Assembly (NCBI GenBank): GCA_958439205.1
Contig: OY288189.1
Location: 3,177,001 to 3,241,000 of the forward strand
From: an uncultured Allorhizobium sp.
Lineage (GTDB): Bacteria > Pseudomonadota > Alphaproteobacteria > Rhizobiales > Rhizobiaceae
DNA length: 64,000 bases
Direction: 5' to 3'
The number at the start of each line of letters is the position of its first letter. Positions within the stretch are counted from its first letter, which is position 1. The position numbers and the translations under genes were made by a program. The notes beneath the pieces were generated by a model. The model saw only the letters and a list, made by a program, of their open reading frames with translations, made no database searches and had not been told where the DNA came from. Below, piece after piece: positions 1 through 9,402 of this stretch.

Positions 1-134
1 GCGATTTCGATCGTTTCGTCGAACTTGGCGACGGCACGTTCCTTGACCATCGAGATGGCGTCGGACAGGGCGACCAGCTTGGTCGGGTCCACGCCTTCGC
101 GGATCTTCTGAATACGCTTTGCTACCTTGGCCAT
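1..134 (-). CDS. rplA: 50S ribosomal protein L1 (5' part only)
   Basis: The window cuts this gene after 44 codons. The minus-strand translation begins [20 protein letters not shown], the typical N-terminus of bacterial L1, the protein of the 50S stalk that helps release deacylated tRNA and represses its own operon by binding the rplK leader. The ATG lies two bases after the rplK stop, so the two genes are translated from one message. Identity rests on the N-terminus and on the rplK-rplA order. Confidence 0.95.
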   Translation of the reverse strand, partial: MAKVAKRIQKIREGVDPTKLVALSDAISMVKERAVAKFDETIEI

Positions 135-136
135 GA

Positions 137-568
137 TCAACCTACCACTTCCAGGCCCATGGAGCGGGCAGAGCCCTCAACCATCAGCATTGCGCCTTCG
201 ATGTCGGCGGCGTTCAGATCCTTCATCTTGCCTTCGGCAATTGCGCGGACCTGCGCCTTGGTGATCGTACCGACCTTCGCACCCTTGCCCGGAGTCTTCG
301 AGCCAGAGGTGATCTTTGCTTCCTTCTTCAGCCAGTAGGTGACCGGCGGCTGCTTCATTGCGAAGGTGAAGGACTTGTCCTGGTAATAGGTGATGACGAC
401 CGGGATCGGCATACCCTTTTCCATTTCCTGCGTGGCGGCATTGAACGCCTTGCAGAATTCCATGATGTTAATGCCACGCTGACCAAGAGCCGGGCCGATC
501 GGCGGGGACGGGTTAGCCGATCCTGCCTTGACCTGGAGCTTGAGCTGGCCTGCAACTTTCTTAGCCAT
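137..568 (-). CDS. rplK: 50S ribosomal protein L11
   Basis: L11 (143 aa) binds 23S rRNA in the GTPase-associated centre of the 50S subunit. The start [13 protein letters not shown], the proline-rich [18 protein letters not shown] segment of the N-terminal domain and the RNA-binding C-terminal domain (about residues 75-143) are all present, and the length is normal for the family. It is followed directly by rplA and preceded by a 147-base leader that can fold into a likely L1-binding site, so it should be under L1 feedback control. Confidence 0.98.
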   Translation of the reverse strand: MAKKVAGQLKLQVKAGSANPSPPIGPALGQRGINIMEFCKAFNAATQEMEKGMPIPVVITYYQDKSFTFAMKQPPVTYWLKKEAKITSGSKTPGKGAKVGTITKAQVRAIAEGKMKDLNAADIEGAMLMVEGSARSMGLEVVG

Positions 569-638
569 TACTCTCTGCCTTTCATTTCAGACCGGTTGCC
601 CGATCCCATATGCCAGCATTCGCTGGCGGCTGCGGTTG

Positions 639-685
639 CGTGGTACGTCTGAACGGTCCGGCTTAGAGACCGCCATCCTCCCACG
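639..685 (-). promoter_or_regulatory. Putative ribosomal protein L1-binding leader of rplK-rplA
   Basis: Read on the minus strand, CGTGG (681-685 complement) can pair with CCACG (639-643 complement), and between them CGGTC pairs with GACCG; the internal-loop segment reads GGGAGGATGG. L1-type operator RNAs are known to mimic the 23S rRNA site with a GGGAG...GATG-like loop closed by helices. The position 70-120 bases before rplK fits. The fold was done by eye. Confidence 0.5.
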
Positions 686-691
686 CGGGTC

Positions 692-707
692 GGGGAGTTG
701 CCTCCCC
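692..707 (-). terminator. Hairpin between nusG and rplK
   Basis: A perfect six-pair stem (GGGGAG / CTCCCC) with a four-base loop lies 9 bases after the nusG stop. No T-run follows, so it may be an attenuator or a stabilising 3' end rather than a full intrinsic terminator. Confidence 0.35.
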
Positions 708-715
708 TTCTCCGA

Positions 716-1246
716 TCAGACCTTTTCGACCTGACCGTATTCGAGTTCGACGGGGGTCGCGCGACCGAAGATCGAGACCTCGACCTTGAGGCGCGAGCGC
801 TCTTCGTCCACGTCCTGGACGATCCCGTTGAAGGAGGCGAAGGGACCGTCGGAGACGCGAACCTGTTCGCCGATTTCGAAGGATACGGAGGACTTCGGAC
901 GCTCGACGCCTTCCTGGACCTGGCCCAGGATGCGCTCAGCCTCGAAATCCGGGATCGGAACCGGCTTGTTGTCGGAACCGAGGAAGCCCGTAACCTTCGG
1001 GGTATTCTTGATCAGATGGTAGGCTTCGTCGGTCAGGTTTGCCCGCACCATGACGTAGCCTGGGAAGAACTTGCGTTCGCTATCCACCTTGCGGCCGCGA
1101 CGAACCTCAACGACCTTTTCGGTCGGAACGAGGATCTTTTCGAAGAGATGATCAAGGCCCTTCTGCTTGGCCTTGTGCTCAATGTCTTCCGCGACCTTCT
1201 TTTCAAAATTTGAATACGCGTGGACGATATACCAACGTGCCGCCAT
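716..1246 (-). CDS. nusG: Transcription termination/antitermination factor NusG
   Basis: This 176-aa protein has the NGN domain (about residues 4-115, starting RWYIVHAYSNFEKKVAEDI) and a C-terminal KOW domain (about 122-176, FEIGEQVRVSDGPFASFNG). NusG binds the RNA polymerase clamp, reduces pausing, and through KOW links polymerase to Rho or to ribosomal S10. It follows secE by 16 bases in the usual secE-nusG order and probably shares its promoter. Confidence 0.98.
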   Translation of the reverse strand: MAARWYIVHAYSNFEKKVAEDIEHKAKQKGLDHLFEKILVPTEKVVEVRRGRKVDSERKFFPGYVMVRANLTDEAYHLIKNTPKVTGFLGSDNKPVPIPDFEAERILGQVQEGVERPKSSVSFEIGEQVRVSDGPFASFNGIVQDVDEERSRLKVEVSIFGRATPVELEYGQVEKV

Positions 1247-1262
1247 GTTCGTTCCCGCCCGA

Positions 1263-1463
1263 TTAATTGCCGACGCTCAGCACGAGGCTGAGCAACCAGC
1301 TGATCAGCTGGTCCGCGCCGAAGAAGAACAGCGCAGCGAAAAACACCATCGCCAGGACCATGAGCGTCGAAATCATGGTCTCGCGACGCGAGGGCCACGT
1401 CACCTTGGACGTCTCGGAGCGAACCTGCTGCAGAAACGCGAATGGATTACCCTTGGATGCCAT
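1263..1463 (-). CDS. secE: Preprotein translocase subunit SecE
   Basis: A 66-aa single-span SecE. It shows the amphipathic conserved stretch (VRSETSKVTWPSRRET, residues 16-31) and one C-terminal membrane helix (about 35-60). SecE clamps the two halves of SecY in the inner-membrane translocon. The short one-helix form is normal for alphaproteobacteria, whereas the E. coli protein has three helices. It is the first gene of the secE-nusG unit, with a good promoter about 75-100 bases upstream. Confidence 0.97.
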   Translation of the reverse strand: MASKGNPFAFLQQVRSETSKVTWPSRRETMISTLMVLAMVFFAALFFFGADQLISWLLSLVLSVGN

Positions 1464-1536
1464 TTAATGCCCACGCATTTACGGCGCGTAAAGCCGACCT
1501 TGGTCAGCCCCACGCACCGCGTGTCTGTTTGAACCC

Positions 1537-1565
1537 TACATAGAGACCGTTTCCCCTTTTCACAA
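1537..1565 (-). promoter_or_regulatory. Likely promoter of secE-nusG
   Basis: On the minus strand TTGTGA is followed after exactly 17 bases by TATGTA. The predicted start site is about 65 bases before the secE ATG, and the element lies between tRNA-Trp and secE. Confidence 0.5.
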
Positions 1566-1643
1566 GAGGAAATGTTCTCCAGCACTTTTTCGGCTTTGCC
1601 AGATCTTTACGCTCGTCGCGGCCCTAAAGCGCGCCGTGCGACT

Positions 1644-1719
<76 letters not shown>

Positions 1720-1765
1720 AAGCCTTACACCGGACAGAAACGCTCCCGTCCGAGGCATGACGCAC

Positions 1766-1794
1766 CCTTTAAGGCGGGCGCGCCGGATTGGCAA
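1766..1794 (-). promoter_or_regulatory. Candidate promoter of tRNA-Trp
   Basis: Minus-strand TTGCCA, 17-base spacer, TAAAGG; the -10 ends 46 bases before the tRNA 5' end. The match is moderate and there is no direct evidence of use. Confidence 0.35.
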
Positions 1795-1837
1795 GTGTCT
1801 TTTTTCGGCTTTTCACCACTGCCGTCAGTGACATCGC

Positions 1838-2479
1838 TCACCATTGCCGCTCGAAGCGCGCATTGAGGCGGGCGTTCGGCTTGTGGGCCAGATCAGACAG
1901 GGTCGCATTGAGCCGGATACCGGGGCGAAGGTTCTTTTCCAGGCCGACCTCCGCCCGAAATGGTGCCTTGTTGTCCATGAGAATGCCGCCGGTCACGATG
2001 GTGTCAATATCACTGAATGCCAGGCGCAGATCCTGCCTTGCCAGGAAGCCTGATTCTCCGTTGCTGCGGCGTCCGGCTTCGAATGTCCGGTTGAGGGACA
2101 CGACCGCCGGGCCGTTGGCGGTGATGGTCCGAGACTGCCGCAGCGCCGCACGGGCGGCACCACTTACCAGATCAAGGCGGACACCGATGGACGCCGGCGC
2201 CACATCGCTCTTTCGGACATCCACCTCGCCCCACAGACGCATCGGCGGATGGACGGTCCCGGATTGGAGTCCCGTTGATAGGCGCAGATTTGATTCGGAC
2301 CCGAATCGCGGACGCCCGGGCAGGTCGAGCGCAAGGCCGGTGCGGATGCCGAGATCCTCCGGCGAGCCCGTGGCGCTCCACACAAAGGGGCTCTCCTCCG
2401 CCTTGGCCGCAGTCGACGGAAGAGCGAGCGACACGAGCAGGGAGATGCCGACAGCGGCGACAGGTGATTTCAGGGCCAT
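1838..2479 (-). CDS. Secreted or outer-membrane hypothetical protein
   Basis: I do not recognise the family. From the ATG used here the protein has 213 aa; an in-frame GTG lies five codons upstream (2494). A clear signal peptide (MALKSPVAAVGISLLVSLAL, cleavage after AKA near residue 27) is followed by alternating polar and hydrophobic strands with many R, L and G residues and ends in an aromatic residue (FERQW). A C-terminal W/F and repeated amphipathic strands suggest a small outer-membrane beta-barrel, but this is inference. It stands alone between tRNA-Trp and a divergent pentapeptide-repeat gene. Confidence 0.65.
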   Translation of the reverse strand: MALKSPVAAVGISLLVSLALPSTAAKAEESPFVWSATGSPEDLGIRTGLALDLPGRPRFGSESNLRLSTGLQSGTVHPPMRLWGEVDVRKSDVAPASIGVRLDLVSGAARAALRQSRTITANGPAVVSLNRTFEAGRRSNGESGFLARQDLRLAFSDIDTIVTGGILMDNKAPFRAEVGLEKNLRPGIRLNATLSDLAHKPNARLNARFERQW

Positions 2480-2714
2480 GTTTTGCGGGTCCACAGAATG
2501 GAGCGCAGACTTGGCCGCGCTCGCGAATCACGATCGTTTCAGTCGTAACCGCATCTGGTACGCAGCAGAAGGACCGCGCCTGCATGGGAGCCATGCGGCG
2601 GCTCCGTCAGGAAATTCCCGACACTGTGCCGGTTGAAAATGGTCAGAGAGCCGCCGCTTGCCAGACTCTCCGCTTTGACTGATACTCATCTGCGGCGCCC
2701 CGCGGAGGACAGAC

Positions 2715-3089
2715 ATGATCCGTATCAGCAATGCCGCCCTGCCCGGCTCGGAATTCGACGACAGTGACCTGACTGAAGCGCGCTTCACCGATGTCTCGCT
2801 GAAGGAGGCAGTCTTCAGCAATGTTGATCTGGGCCGCTGTCTGATTACCGATGCCAATGCCGACCAGATGGTCGTGCGCAACGTCGCCATGAACGCCGTG
2901 GTGATGGAGAATGTGGTGATGCATACCGCAAGCGTCACTCATGTGGATCTCAATGGCAGCACCATTCGCTTTGCGAGCCTTGCCGATACCTCGATCGCCG
3001 AATGCGACCTCACCGGCATGACGATCAATGGTTATCTGGTCACAGATCTCCTGCGCCTCGCGGAAGAGCAGCTTCTCGAACGGGCGTGA
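2715..3089 (+). CDS. Pentapeptide-repeat protein
   Basis: A 124-aa protein built from tandem A(D/N)LXX-like pentapeptides: SDLTEARFTDVSLKEAVFSN, then VDLGRCLITDANADQMVVRN and so on to about residue 100, after which a short helix (LLRLAEEQLLERA) closes the chain. Such repeats form a right-handed quadrilateral beta-helix. Some relatives mimic DNA and protect gyrase (Qnr, MfpA), but this protein is shorter than those and no function can be assigned. A ribosome site (AGGAC) precedes the ATG. The gene interrupts the tuf to tRNA-Trp interval on the opposite strand. Confidence 0.8.
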   Translation: MIRISNAALPGSEFDDSDLTEARFTDVSLKEAVFSNVDLGRCLITDANADQMVVRNVAMNAVVMENVVMHTASVTHVDLNGSTIRFASLADTSIAECDLTGMTINGYLVTDLLRLAEEQLLERA

Positions 3090-3284
3090 GTTCCCCTCAC
3101 CCATCAGACTAGACTGGCGACTTTATACCCGCGCTATCGGCGGCGCCCTCATCATTACAAACATCGGGTAGCGTTGAGCGCTATTCTTGAACCATCGAAG
3201 ATCGAGAGTGGGATCGCCCCACCACCATCCAGGCATCAGCGGTCTGGATTTACGCTGCGCTGTGTTGAGTCTTAATCCCCAACG

Positions 3285-3314
3285 AAAAAGGCCCCGCTGT
3301 TTCCAGCGGGGCCT
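3285..3314 (-). terminator. Intrinsic terminator of tuf
   Basis: A ten-pair GC-rich stem (AGGCCCCGCT / AGCGGGGCCT, six-base loop) begins 25 bases after the tuf stop and is followed on the minus strand by five T residues. Confidence 0.85.
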
Positions 3315-3338
3315 CTCATTATCCCTTGCGGGACACTA

Positions 3339-4514
<1,176 letters not shown>

Positions 4515-4738
4515 TTGAATGCTTCCTGTGAACGAAACGGGGTTGCCCCGGCGAACCGGTTTGGTCCCGCCGTTTAAGGCTTTCATGCGCAATGCGCAAG
4601 CGTTAAATGACAAGCCTTCCGGAGGCCGAAATGCAGGGTTTCCACAGCCGAATCCTACAGCTGCGCAAAGCACTTCACGCAAGGCGAAGCAGAGGTGGAA
4701 AACCGTTTGAAATTCTGATGTTAGGGCTGGAAGGTGTC

Positions 4739-4812
4739 TGGAGCGGGTAACGGGAATCGAACCCGTGTATTCAGCTTGGAAGGCTGCTGCTCTACCATTG
4801 AGCTATACCCGC
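4739..4812 (-). tRNA. trnG: tRNA-Gly (TCC anticodon)
   Basis: The 74-base minus-strand sequence starts GCGGGTATAGCTCAATGG, has the anticodon loop CTTCCAA (anticodon TCC, reading GGA/GGG), a standard T arm with GGTTCGATTCC and an encoded CCA. It is 21 bases downstream of tRNA-Tyr and probably co-transcribed with tuf. Confidence 0.96.
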
Positions 4813-4833
4813 ATATTCAGATCCGAGGACGAA

Positions 4834-4918
4834 TGGTGGAGAGAGTTGGATTTGAACCAACGTAGGCTGAGCCAACGGATTTACAGTCCGTCCCCTTTAA
4901 CCACTCGGGCATCTCTCC
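4834..4918 (-). tRNA. trnY: tRNA-Tyr (GTA anticodon)
   Basis: An 85-base class II tRNA with a long variable arm, starting GGAGAGATGCCCGAGTGG. The anticodon loop CTGTAAA gives GTA. CCA is encoded. It is the first element of the tRNA-Tyr, tRNA-Gly, tuf transcript. Confidence 0.96.
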
Positions 4919-4992
4919 ATTCTTTCGTCCGGATCTGGCGACCAAGCTTTGTAGTCCAGACCAGAGTGCGTCGCCCCCTGATCTGCGGCGGG

Positions 4993-5021
4993 TATATGAC
5001 GGCCCAACCGGCTCATGTCAA
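4993..5021 (-). promoter_or_regulatory. Strong promoter of tRNA-Tyr/tRNA-Gly/tuf
   Basis: On the minus strand a perfect TTGACA is followed after 17 bases by CATATA, with the predicted start about 68 bases before tRNA-Tyr. The -35 box stands 8 bases from the -35 of a divergent promoter facing rlmB. Confidence 0.65.
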
Positions 5022-5029
5022 CACGAAGT

Positions 5030-5058
5030 TTGACGAAAAATTCCGAAAAGTTTCATAG
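5030..5058 (+). promoter_or_regulatory. Likely promoter of rlmB-gpgP-gpgS
   Basis: TTGACG, 17-base spacer, TCATAG, about 65 bases before the rlmB ATG. It faces away from the tuf promoter. Confidence 0.45.
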
Positions 5059-5124
5059 GCCCGACACACACGGGATTTTCCGCACAGGTCTATGCCCGCC
5101 CCTTGCCCATGGTTATAAGAGCGC

Positions 5125-6006
5125 ATGGCCAAAGATCCGAAAATCGACAAAACCGCCCGTGACACCCATTATGCGACGCTGCGCCGACAGGTGCGCGACG
5201 CCAAGCGTGAGCGGGGCGAAATCCCAACGCCCGGGCCGCAGAAGCCACGCAAGAGCAATGCAGACTGGACGCCGCCGAAGCTCGCGCCGGAGCAGGTTTT
5301 GCTCTACGGCCTGCACACAGTGCGCGCCGCTCTCGACAATCCCGAACGCAAGCTGATCAAGCTTTCGGCGACGCAAAATGCGCTTGTCAGGCTTGAGATA
5401 TCGTCTGTGGAAAACCTCGGAATTCCCTTCGAGACGGTGACACCGCAGGATCTCGACAAGATCCTCGGACCGGAAGCGATCCATCAGGGCGTCATGCTCG
5501 AGACGCGGCCCCTGCCCCCGCGCCGGCTGGAAGCACTGAAGGACAGCCCGCTGATCCTCGTGCTCGACCAGGTGACCGATCCGCACAATGTCGGCGCGAT
5601 CATGCGCTCGGCTGTTGCCTTCGATGCAGGCGCCGTTATCACCACGCAACGGCATAGCCCGACGGAATCGGGTGTGCTGGCGAAATCTGCCTCGGGTGCG
5701 CTGGAACTGATCCCCTATATCCAGGTGACCAATCTCGCGGATGCGCTCACTGAGCTGCACAAGCTCGGCTTCTTCTCGGTCGGTCTCGATTCGGAAGGGC
5801 CCGCGCCAATGGAAGGCACGCTCACCGGCGACCGCATTGCGCTGGTGCTGGGATCCGAGGGCAAGGGGCTACGTCAGAAGACGCGCGAAACCGTCTCTGC
5901 CCTCGCCCGCCTCGACATGCCCGGCGCGATCAAGTCGCTCAACGTTTCGAACGCCGCAGCGATCGCGCTCTATGCATCGCGCCAGCATCTGGCGACCAAG
6001 GGCTGA
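5125..6006 (+). CDS. rlmB: TrmH-family rRNA 2'-O-methyltransferase (RlmB-like)
   Basis: A 293-aa SPOUT methyltransferase. A basic N-terminal extension (1-55) is followed by the substrate-binding domain (LLYGLHTVRAALDNP, about 61-135) and the knotted catalytic domain with the three TrmH motifs: DPHNVGAIMRSA (about 153-164), VLGSEGKG (about 242) and MPGAIKSLNVSNAAAI (about 266-281). RlmB makes 2'-O-methylguanosine in the 23S peptidyl-transferase region (G2251 in E. coli); the exact nucleotide here is inferred. Its stop overlaps the next start by one base (TGATG). Confidence 0.9.
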   Translation: MAKDPKIDKTARDTHYATLRRQVRDAKRERGEIPTPGPQKPRKSNADWTPPKLAPEQVLLYGLHTVRAALDNPERKLIKLSATQNALVRLEISSVENLGIPFETVTPQDLDKILGPEAIHQGVMLETRPLPPRRLEALKDSPLILVLDQVTDPHNVGAIMRSAVAFDAGAVITTQRHSPTESGVLAKSASGALELIPYIQVTNLADALTELHKLGFFSVGLDSEGPAPMEGTLTGDRIALVLGSEGKGLRQKTRETVSALARLDMPGAIKSLNVSNAAAIALYASRQHLATKG

Positions 6007-6797
6007 TGAGGCTCATCTTCACCGACCTCGACGGAACGCTGCTCGACCATGACAGCTATTCCTTCGAGGCGGCGCGGCCGGCGCTCGACCTCCTGAAGGC
6101 ACGGGGTATTCCCGTGATCCTGGCGAGCAGCAAGACGGAAGCCGAGATGCGTCCGATCGCCGGAGCGATCGGGATTTCCCATCCGATGATCGTGGAAAAC
6201 GGCGCCGGCGTTGTCGGCCTTGGCAGAGACGTTTCGCCTGCCGATCGGTATTCGTCGAGTCCTTACAGCCACCTGCGTTCTTTTCTTAGGGAATTACCTA
6301 AGGAACTCAGCGCCTGCTTCGAAGGCTTTGGCGACTGGGACGTTGCGCATGTTTCGGAGGAGACAGGACTGCCACTCCCCGCGGCCGAACTTGCACGCCA
6401 ACGGCACTTTTCCGAGCCGGGGCGCTTTACAGGCACCGAGGCGCAGAGGGAGGCCTTTATCGGACTTCTCGATGCGCGGGGTTTCACAGCCGTTCAGGGC
6501 GGGCGCTTCTTCACCCTGATGCCCAAGACCTCCAAGGCCGAGCGCATGGCGGAGGTGGTCGCGCATTATCAGCGCCGAGTGGCAGACCCTGTCCGGACCG
6601 TCGCGCTCGGCGATGCGCCGAACGATCTCGCCATGCTGGAAGCCGCCGATTGCGGCATCATCATCGCCAATCCCGCACACAAGGCCTTGCCCGTCACGGA
6701 ACGGGAAAGACAGGGGGCGATCCTGCGCTCGGAACAATCCGGCCCGGAGGGCTGGAACATCATGATCCATCAACTCGTTGCCACGGGGTTTCTCTGA
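6006..6797 (+). CDS. HAD-IIB glucosyl/mannosyl-3-phosphoglycerate phosphatase
   Basis: A 263-aa HAD hydrolase of the Cof/MpgP type. Motif I DLDGTLLD is at residues 7-14, motif II ASSKT near 40, the lysine of motif III in KTSKAERM near 177, and motif IV GDAPNDLAML near 202. MpgP/GpgP enzymes dephosphorylate hexosyl-3-phosphoglycerate to the compatible solute hexosylglycerate. The next gene is the matching glycosyltransferase, which makes this assignment firmer than for a lone HAD protein. It overlaps rlmB by one base, so it is likely translated by coupling. Whether the sugar is glucose or mannose cannot be told from the sequence. Confidence 0.82.
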   Translation: MRLIFTDLDGTLLDHDSYSFEAARPALDLLKARGIPVILASSKTEAEMRPIAGAIGISHPMIVENGAGVVGLGRDVSPADRYSSSPYSHLRSFLRELPKELSACFEGFGDWDVAHVSEETGLPLPAAELARQRHFSEPGRFTGTEAQREAFIGLLDARGFTAVQGGRFFTLMPKTSKAERMAEVVAHYQRRVADPVRTVALGDAPNDLAMLEAADCGIIIANPAHKALPVTERERQGAILRSEQSGPEGWNIMIHQLVATGFL

Positions 6798-6835
6798 GCC
6801 GGCCGCAACCGGCGTCATCACGAAAGGACTAGAAC

Positions 6836-8050
6836 ATGGCGGATTTTCACCAGAATGGCGTGGTTGCCACCCTGCACAATCTCAGGGAGCGCTCGCTGGA
6901 ACGGATGGAGAAGGAGCTCTCGGTCTTTTCGGCATCGCGACCGATCACGCTTATCCTGCCGTCGCTCTATTCCGAGCTCGAGGCCCCGGCCCTCGAGAAC
7001 ATCGTTTCCGAACTTTCCCAGGCGCCCTACATCGCGGAAATCGTCATCGGCCTCGACCAGGCGGATGAGGACCAGTTTCGTCGCGCCAAACAGTATTTTT
7101 CACGCCTGCCGCAGAAGCATACGATCCTCTGGCATGACGGGCCGCGGCTTCGCGCCGTGGACGAGAAGCTGAAGGCGGAGGATCTGTCGCCCGATCAGCC
7201 GGGCAAGGGGCGCAATGTCTGGTTCTGCATGGGCTATGTGCTGGCTTCCCGCCAGGCAGGCGTGGTTGCCCTGCATGACTGTGACATCACCACCTATTCG
7301 CGCGACATGCTGGCGCGGCTCGTCTATCCCGTCGCCAATCCGCGTTTTCCCTACGTCTTTTCCAAGGGCTACTACCCGCGCATTGCCGATCGCTCGCTGA
7401 ATGGCCGGGTGACGCGCCTGCTTGTGACGCCGCTGCTGCTCAGCCTCGAAAAGGTTGTGGGCCACCATCCCTATATCGATTACCTCAAGGCCTTCCGCTA
7501 TCCGCTCGCCGGGGAGTTCGCGATGCAGACGCAGATCCTCTCCGACATCCGCATCCCATCGGACTGGGGGCTGGAGATCGGCGTGTTGTCGGAGCTGTGG
7601 CGCAATTATTCCAACCACTCGATCTGCCAGGTCGACATTGCCGACGCCTATGATCACAAGCATCAGCCGCTGTCGCCAGAAGATGCAGCCAAGGGGCTGT
7701 CGCGCATGTCTGTCGACATCACCAAGGCGCTGTATCGCAAGCTTGCGACCGATGGCGTGGTGTTCAGCCAGGATTCGTTCCGCACGCTGAAGGCGACCTA
7801 CTACCGGACGGCGCTGGATCTGGTGGAAACCTATTATCACGACGCGCGGATGAACGGGTTGACGACCGATCGACACCGGGAAGAACAGGCGGTCGAACTC
7901 TTCGCCGCCAATCTGATCGAGGCGGGGCAGGTCTATCTCGACAAACCGAACGCCACACCCTTCATGCCGAGCTGGAACCGCGTGCAGAGCGCCCTGCCCG
8001 ACCTGTTGCGCGACATCCAGGAGGCCGCGCGCCTCGACGCCGAGGATTGA
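6836..8050 (+). CDS. gpgS: Glucosyl-3-phosphoglycerate synthase-like glycosyltransferase
   Basis: A 404-aa retaining GT-A enzyme resembling GT81/GpgS proteins. It has the opening beta-strand LILPSLYSELEAPALENIV (about 41-59), a DCD metal/nucleotide-sugar motif (ALHDCDITTYSRDML, about 145), and the acceptor-loop region HHPYIDYLKAFRYPLAGEFA (about 210-229). It would transfer glucose or mannose from an NDP-sugar to 3-phosphoglycerate, feeding the phosphatase encoded 38 bases upstream. Hexosylglycerates accumulate under salt or nitrogen stress in several bacteria. The ATG has an AAAGGA ribosome site. Confidence 0.82.
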   Translation: MADFHQNGVVATLHNLRERSLERMEKELSVFSASRPITLILPSLYSELEAPALENIVSELSQAPYIAEIVIGLDQADEDQFRRAKQYFSRLPQKHTILWHDGPRLRAVDEKLKAEDLSPDQPGKGRNVWFCMGYVLASRQAGVVALHDCDITTYSRDMLARLVYPVANPRFPYVFSKGYYPRIADRSLNGRVTRLLVTPLLLSLEKVVGHHPYIDYLKAFRYPLAGEFAMQTQILSDIRIPSDWGLEIGVLSELWRNYSNHSICQVDIADAYDHKHQPLSPEDAAKGLSRMSVDITKALYRKLATDGVVFSQDSFRTLKATYYRTALDLVETYYHDARMNGLTTDRHREEQAVELFAANLIEAGQVYLDKPNATPFMPSWNRVQSALPDLLRDIQEAARLDAED

Positions 8051-8074
8051 TTCTGGAGCCCTCCTGCCGCCGTG

Positions 8075-9049
8075 TCACATGGACGGGCGGCAGGTCAGTT
8101 CGCCGTCGACGGCGACAAGCGACGTACCGGTGGTCGAAAGCTTGCGCTCGACGGGATAGTCGATGACGCTCGGCCAGGCCTCGATGTCCTTGGCTGCGTT
8201 CGGATCCGCGTCGATGGCCGGCTGGTATGCGGCGCGGCAATCCGGCATAGCGCGATCCGGCTCGAGGCCAAGCTCCTTGCGAATGGTTGCCGCGCAGGTG
8301 TCCGCGGAGGCGATGAGCGAGCAGGAGGCGGCGAAGGTGCGCCTGTAGCGCAGGGTGAGATCCTCGCCAACCAGCGTCAGGCCGGCAAACTCGCCAGCCA
8401 CCACGTCATCCATCAGGCGCGTCCCGGTGCGAGCGTCATAGATCACGAACGGCAAGCCGCCATTCCAGCCATCGGCACCGCGGAAGAAGGCGTAAGGGCC
8501 GACCGCGCCCCAGATATAGCCCGCGGTATCATCTTCGATCTTGCGGTCGAGCGTGGGGTTGAGCTGGCATGGACCTTCCGAGGAGGCGATGTAGAGACCG
8601 GCAGCTCCCTTTTCGCCGAGATCGAGTTGCTTGAGAGCGAAATTCGGGTAGCGCAGGCAGGTGAGCTTGCCCTTCATGTCGAAGCCGGTGTCCTTTTCGG
8701 CCACTTCGACCTCGGCGCGTGTCGCGCGATCGAACTGTCCGGTGGCCTCTCCGGCATCGCGACAGGTGACGGGCGCCATACGGCCCACCGCGAACTGCAG
8801 TTCCTCGCCCTTGCCGCGCAATTCATACCGACCGTCCGAATACCAGAAACCGCTGGCAGCGGCCTGCTGCGGAAGCGAGAGCTTCAATCCATCGGGAAGC
8901 GTGACGTCTGCCGCCTTTTCGCTGAAGGTCACGGTCAGGGAGGTGCCGTCCTCACAGCTGTATTTGATGTTTGCCGCCCGGCTTTCCGCCGGAAGGATGA
9001 AAATGGCAGTCGCGGCCAGAGCCAGGCCGGCCAAAATCTGTACGCGCAT
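8075..9049 (-). CDS. MliC-domain secreted protein with unknown C-terminal domain
   Basis: The start is placed at the ATG with an AGGGAGA ribosome site, giving 324 aa; the frame is open 20 codons further upstream. A signal peptide ([20 protein letters not shown], cleaved near residue 26) leads to a domain like MliC/PliC lysozyme inhibitors (about 28-98), with the paired cysteines in YSCEDGTSL and APVTC and the [16 protein letters not shown] core. The remaining 225 residues have four or more further cysteines and no family I know. A role in protecting the cell wall from lysozyme is inferred from the first domain only. It is convergent with gpgS and lies downstream of tRNA-Thr. Confidence 0.72.
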   Translation of the reverse strand: MRVQILAGLALAATAIFILPAESRAANIKYSCEDGTSLTVTFSEKAADVTLPDGLKLSLPQQAAASGFWYSDGRYELRGKGEELQFAVGRMAPVTCRDAGEATGQFDRATRAEVEVAEKDTGFDMKGKLTCLRYPNFALKQLDLGEKGAAGLYIASSEGPCQLNPTLDRKIEDDTAGYIWGAVGPYAFFRGADGWNGGLPFVIYDARTGTRLMDDVVAGEFAGLTLVGEDLTLRYRRTFAASCSLIASADTCAATIRKELGLEPDRAMPDCRAAYQPAIDADPNAAKDIEAWPSVIDYPVERKLSTTGTSLVAVDGELTCRPSM

Positions 9050-9132
9050 CGGGTCTCCCTCGGCTGTTGGCCGACCATGCCAAAGAATTGCCCGCAAGGA
9101 CAATGGCAAATGCGATCAATTCTGATGAGAAG

Positions 9133-9208
<76 letters not shown>

Positions 9209-9402
9209 AGTGGCCGCTGTTTAGGCGGAAATCGATTTGCGGTAAAGCAAAAAATCAGCGCAAGGTTAGCGCAGATGGTGAATATCCACGCCTCTCCCAG
9301 GCTGATCACGGCACTGGGAGCCGAACCGTTTTGAGGGCGAAACGGCTTGTGGTTACAGGTAGATGTCATGTACCACTTGGCGACATTTCATCAGGGCTCG
9401 CC

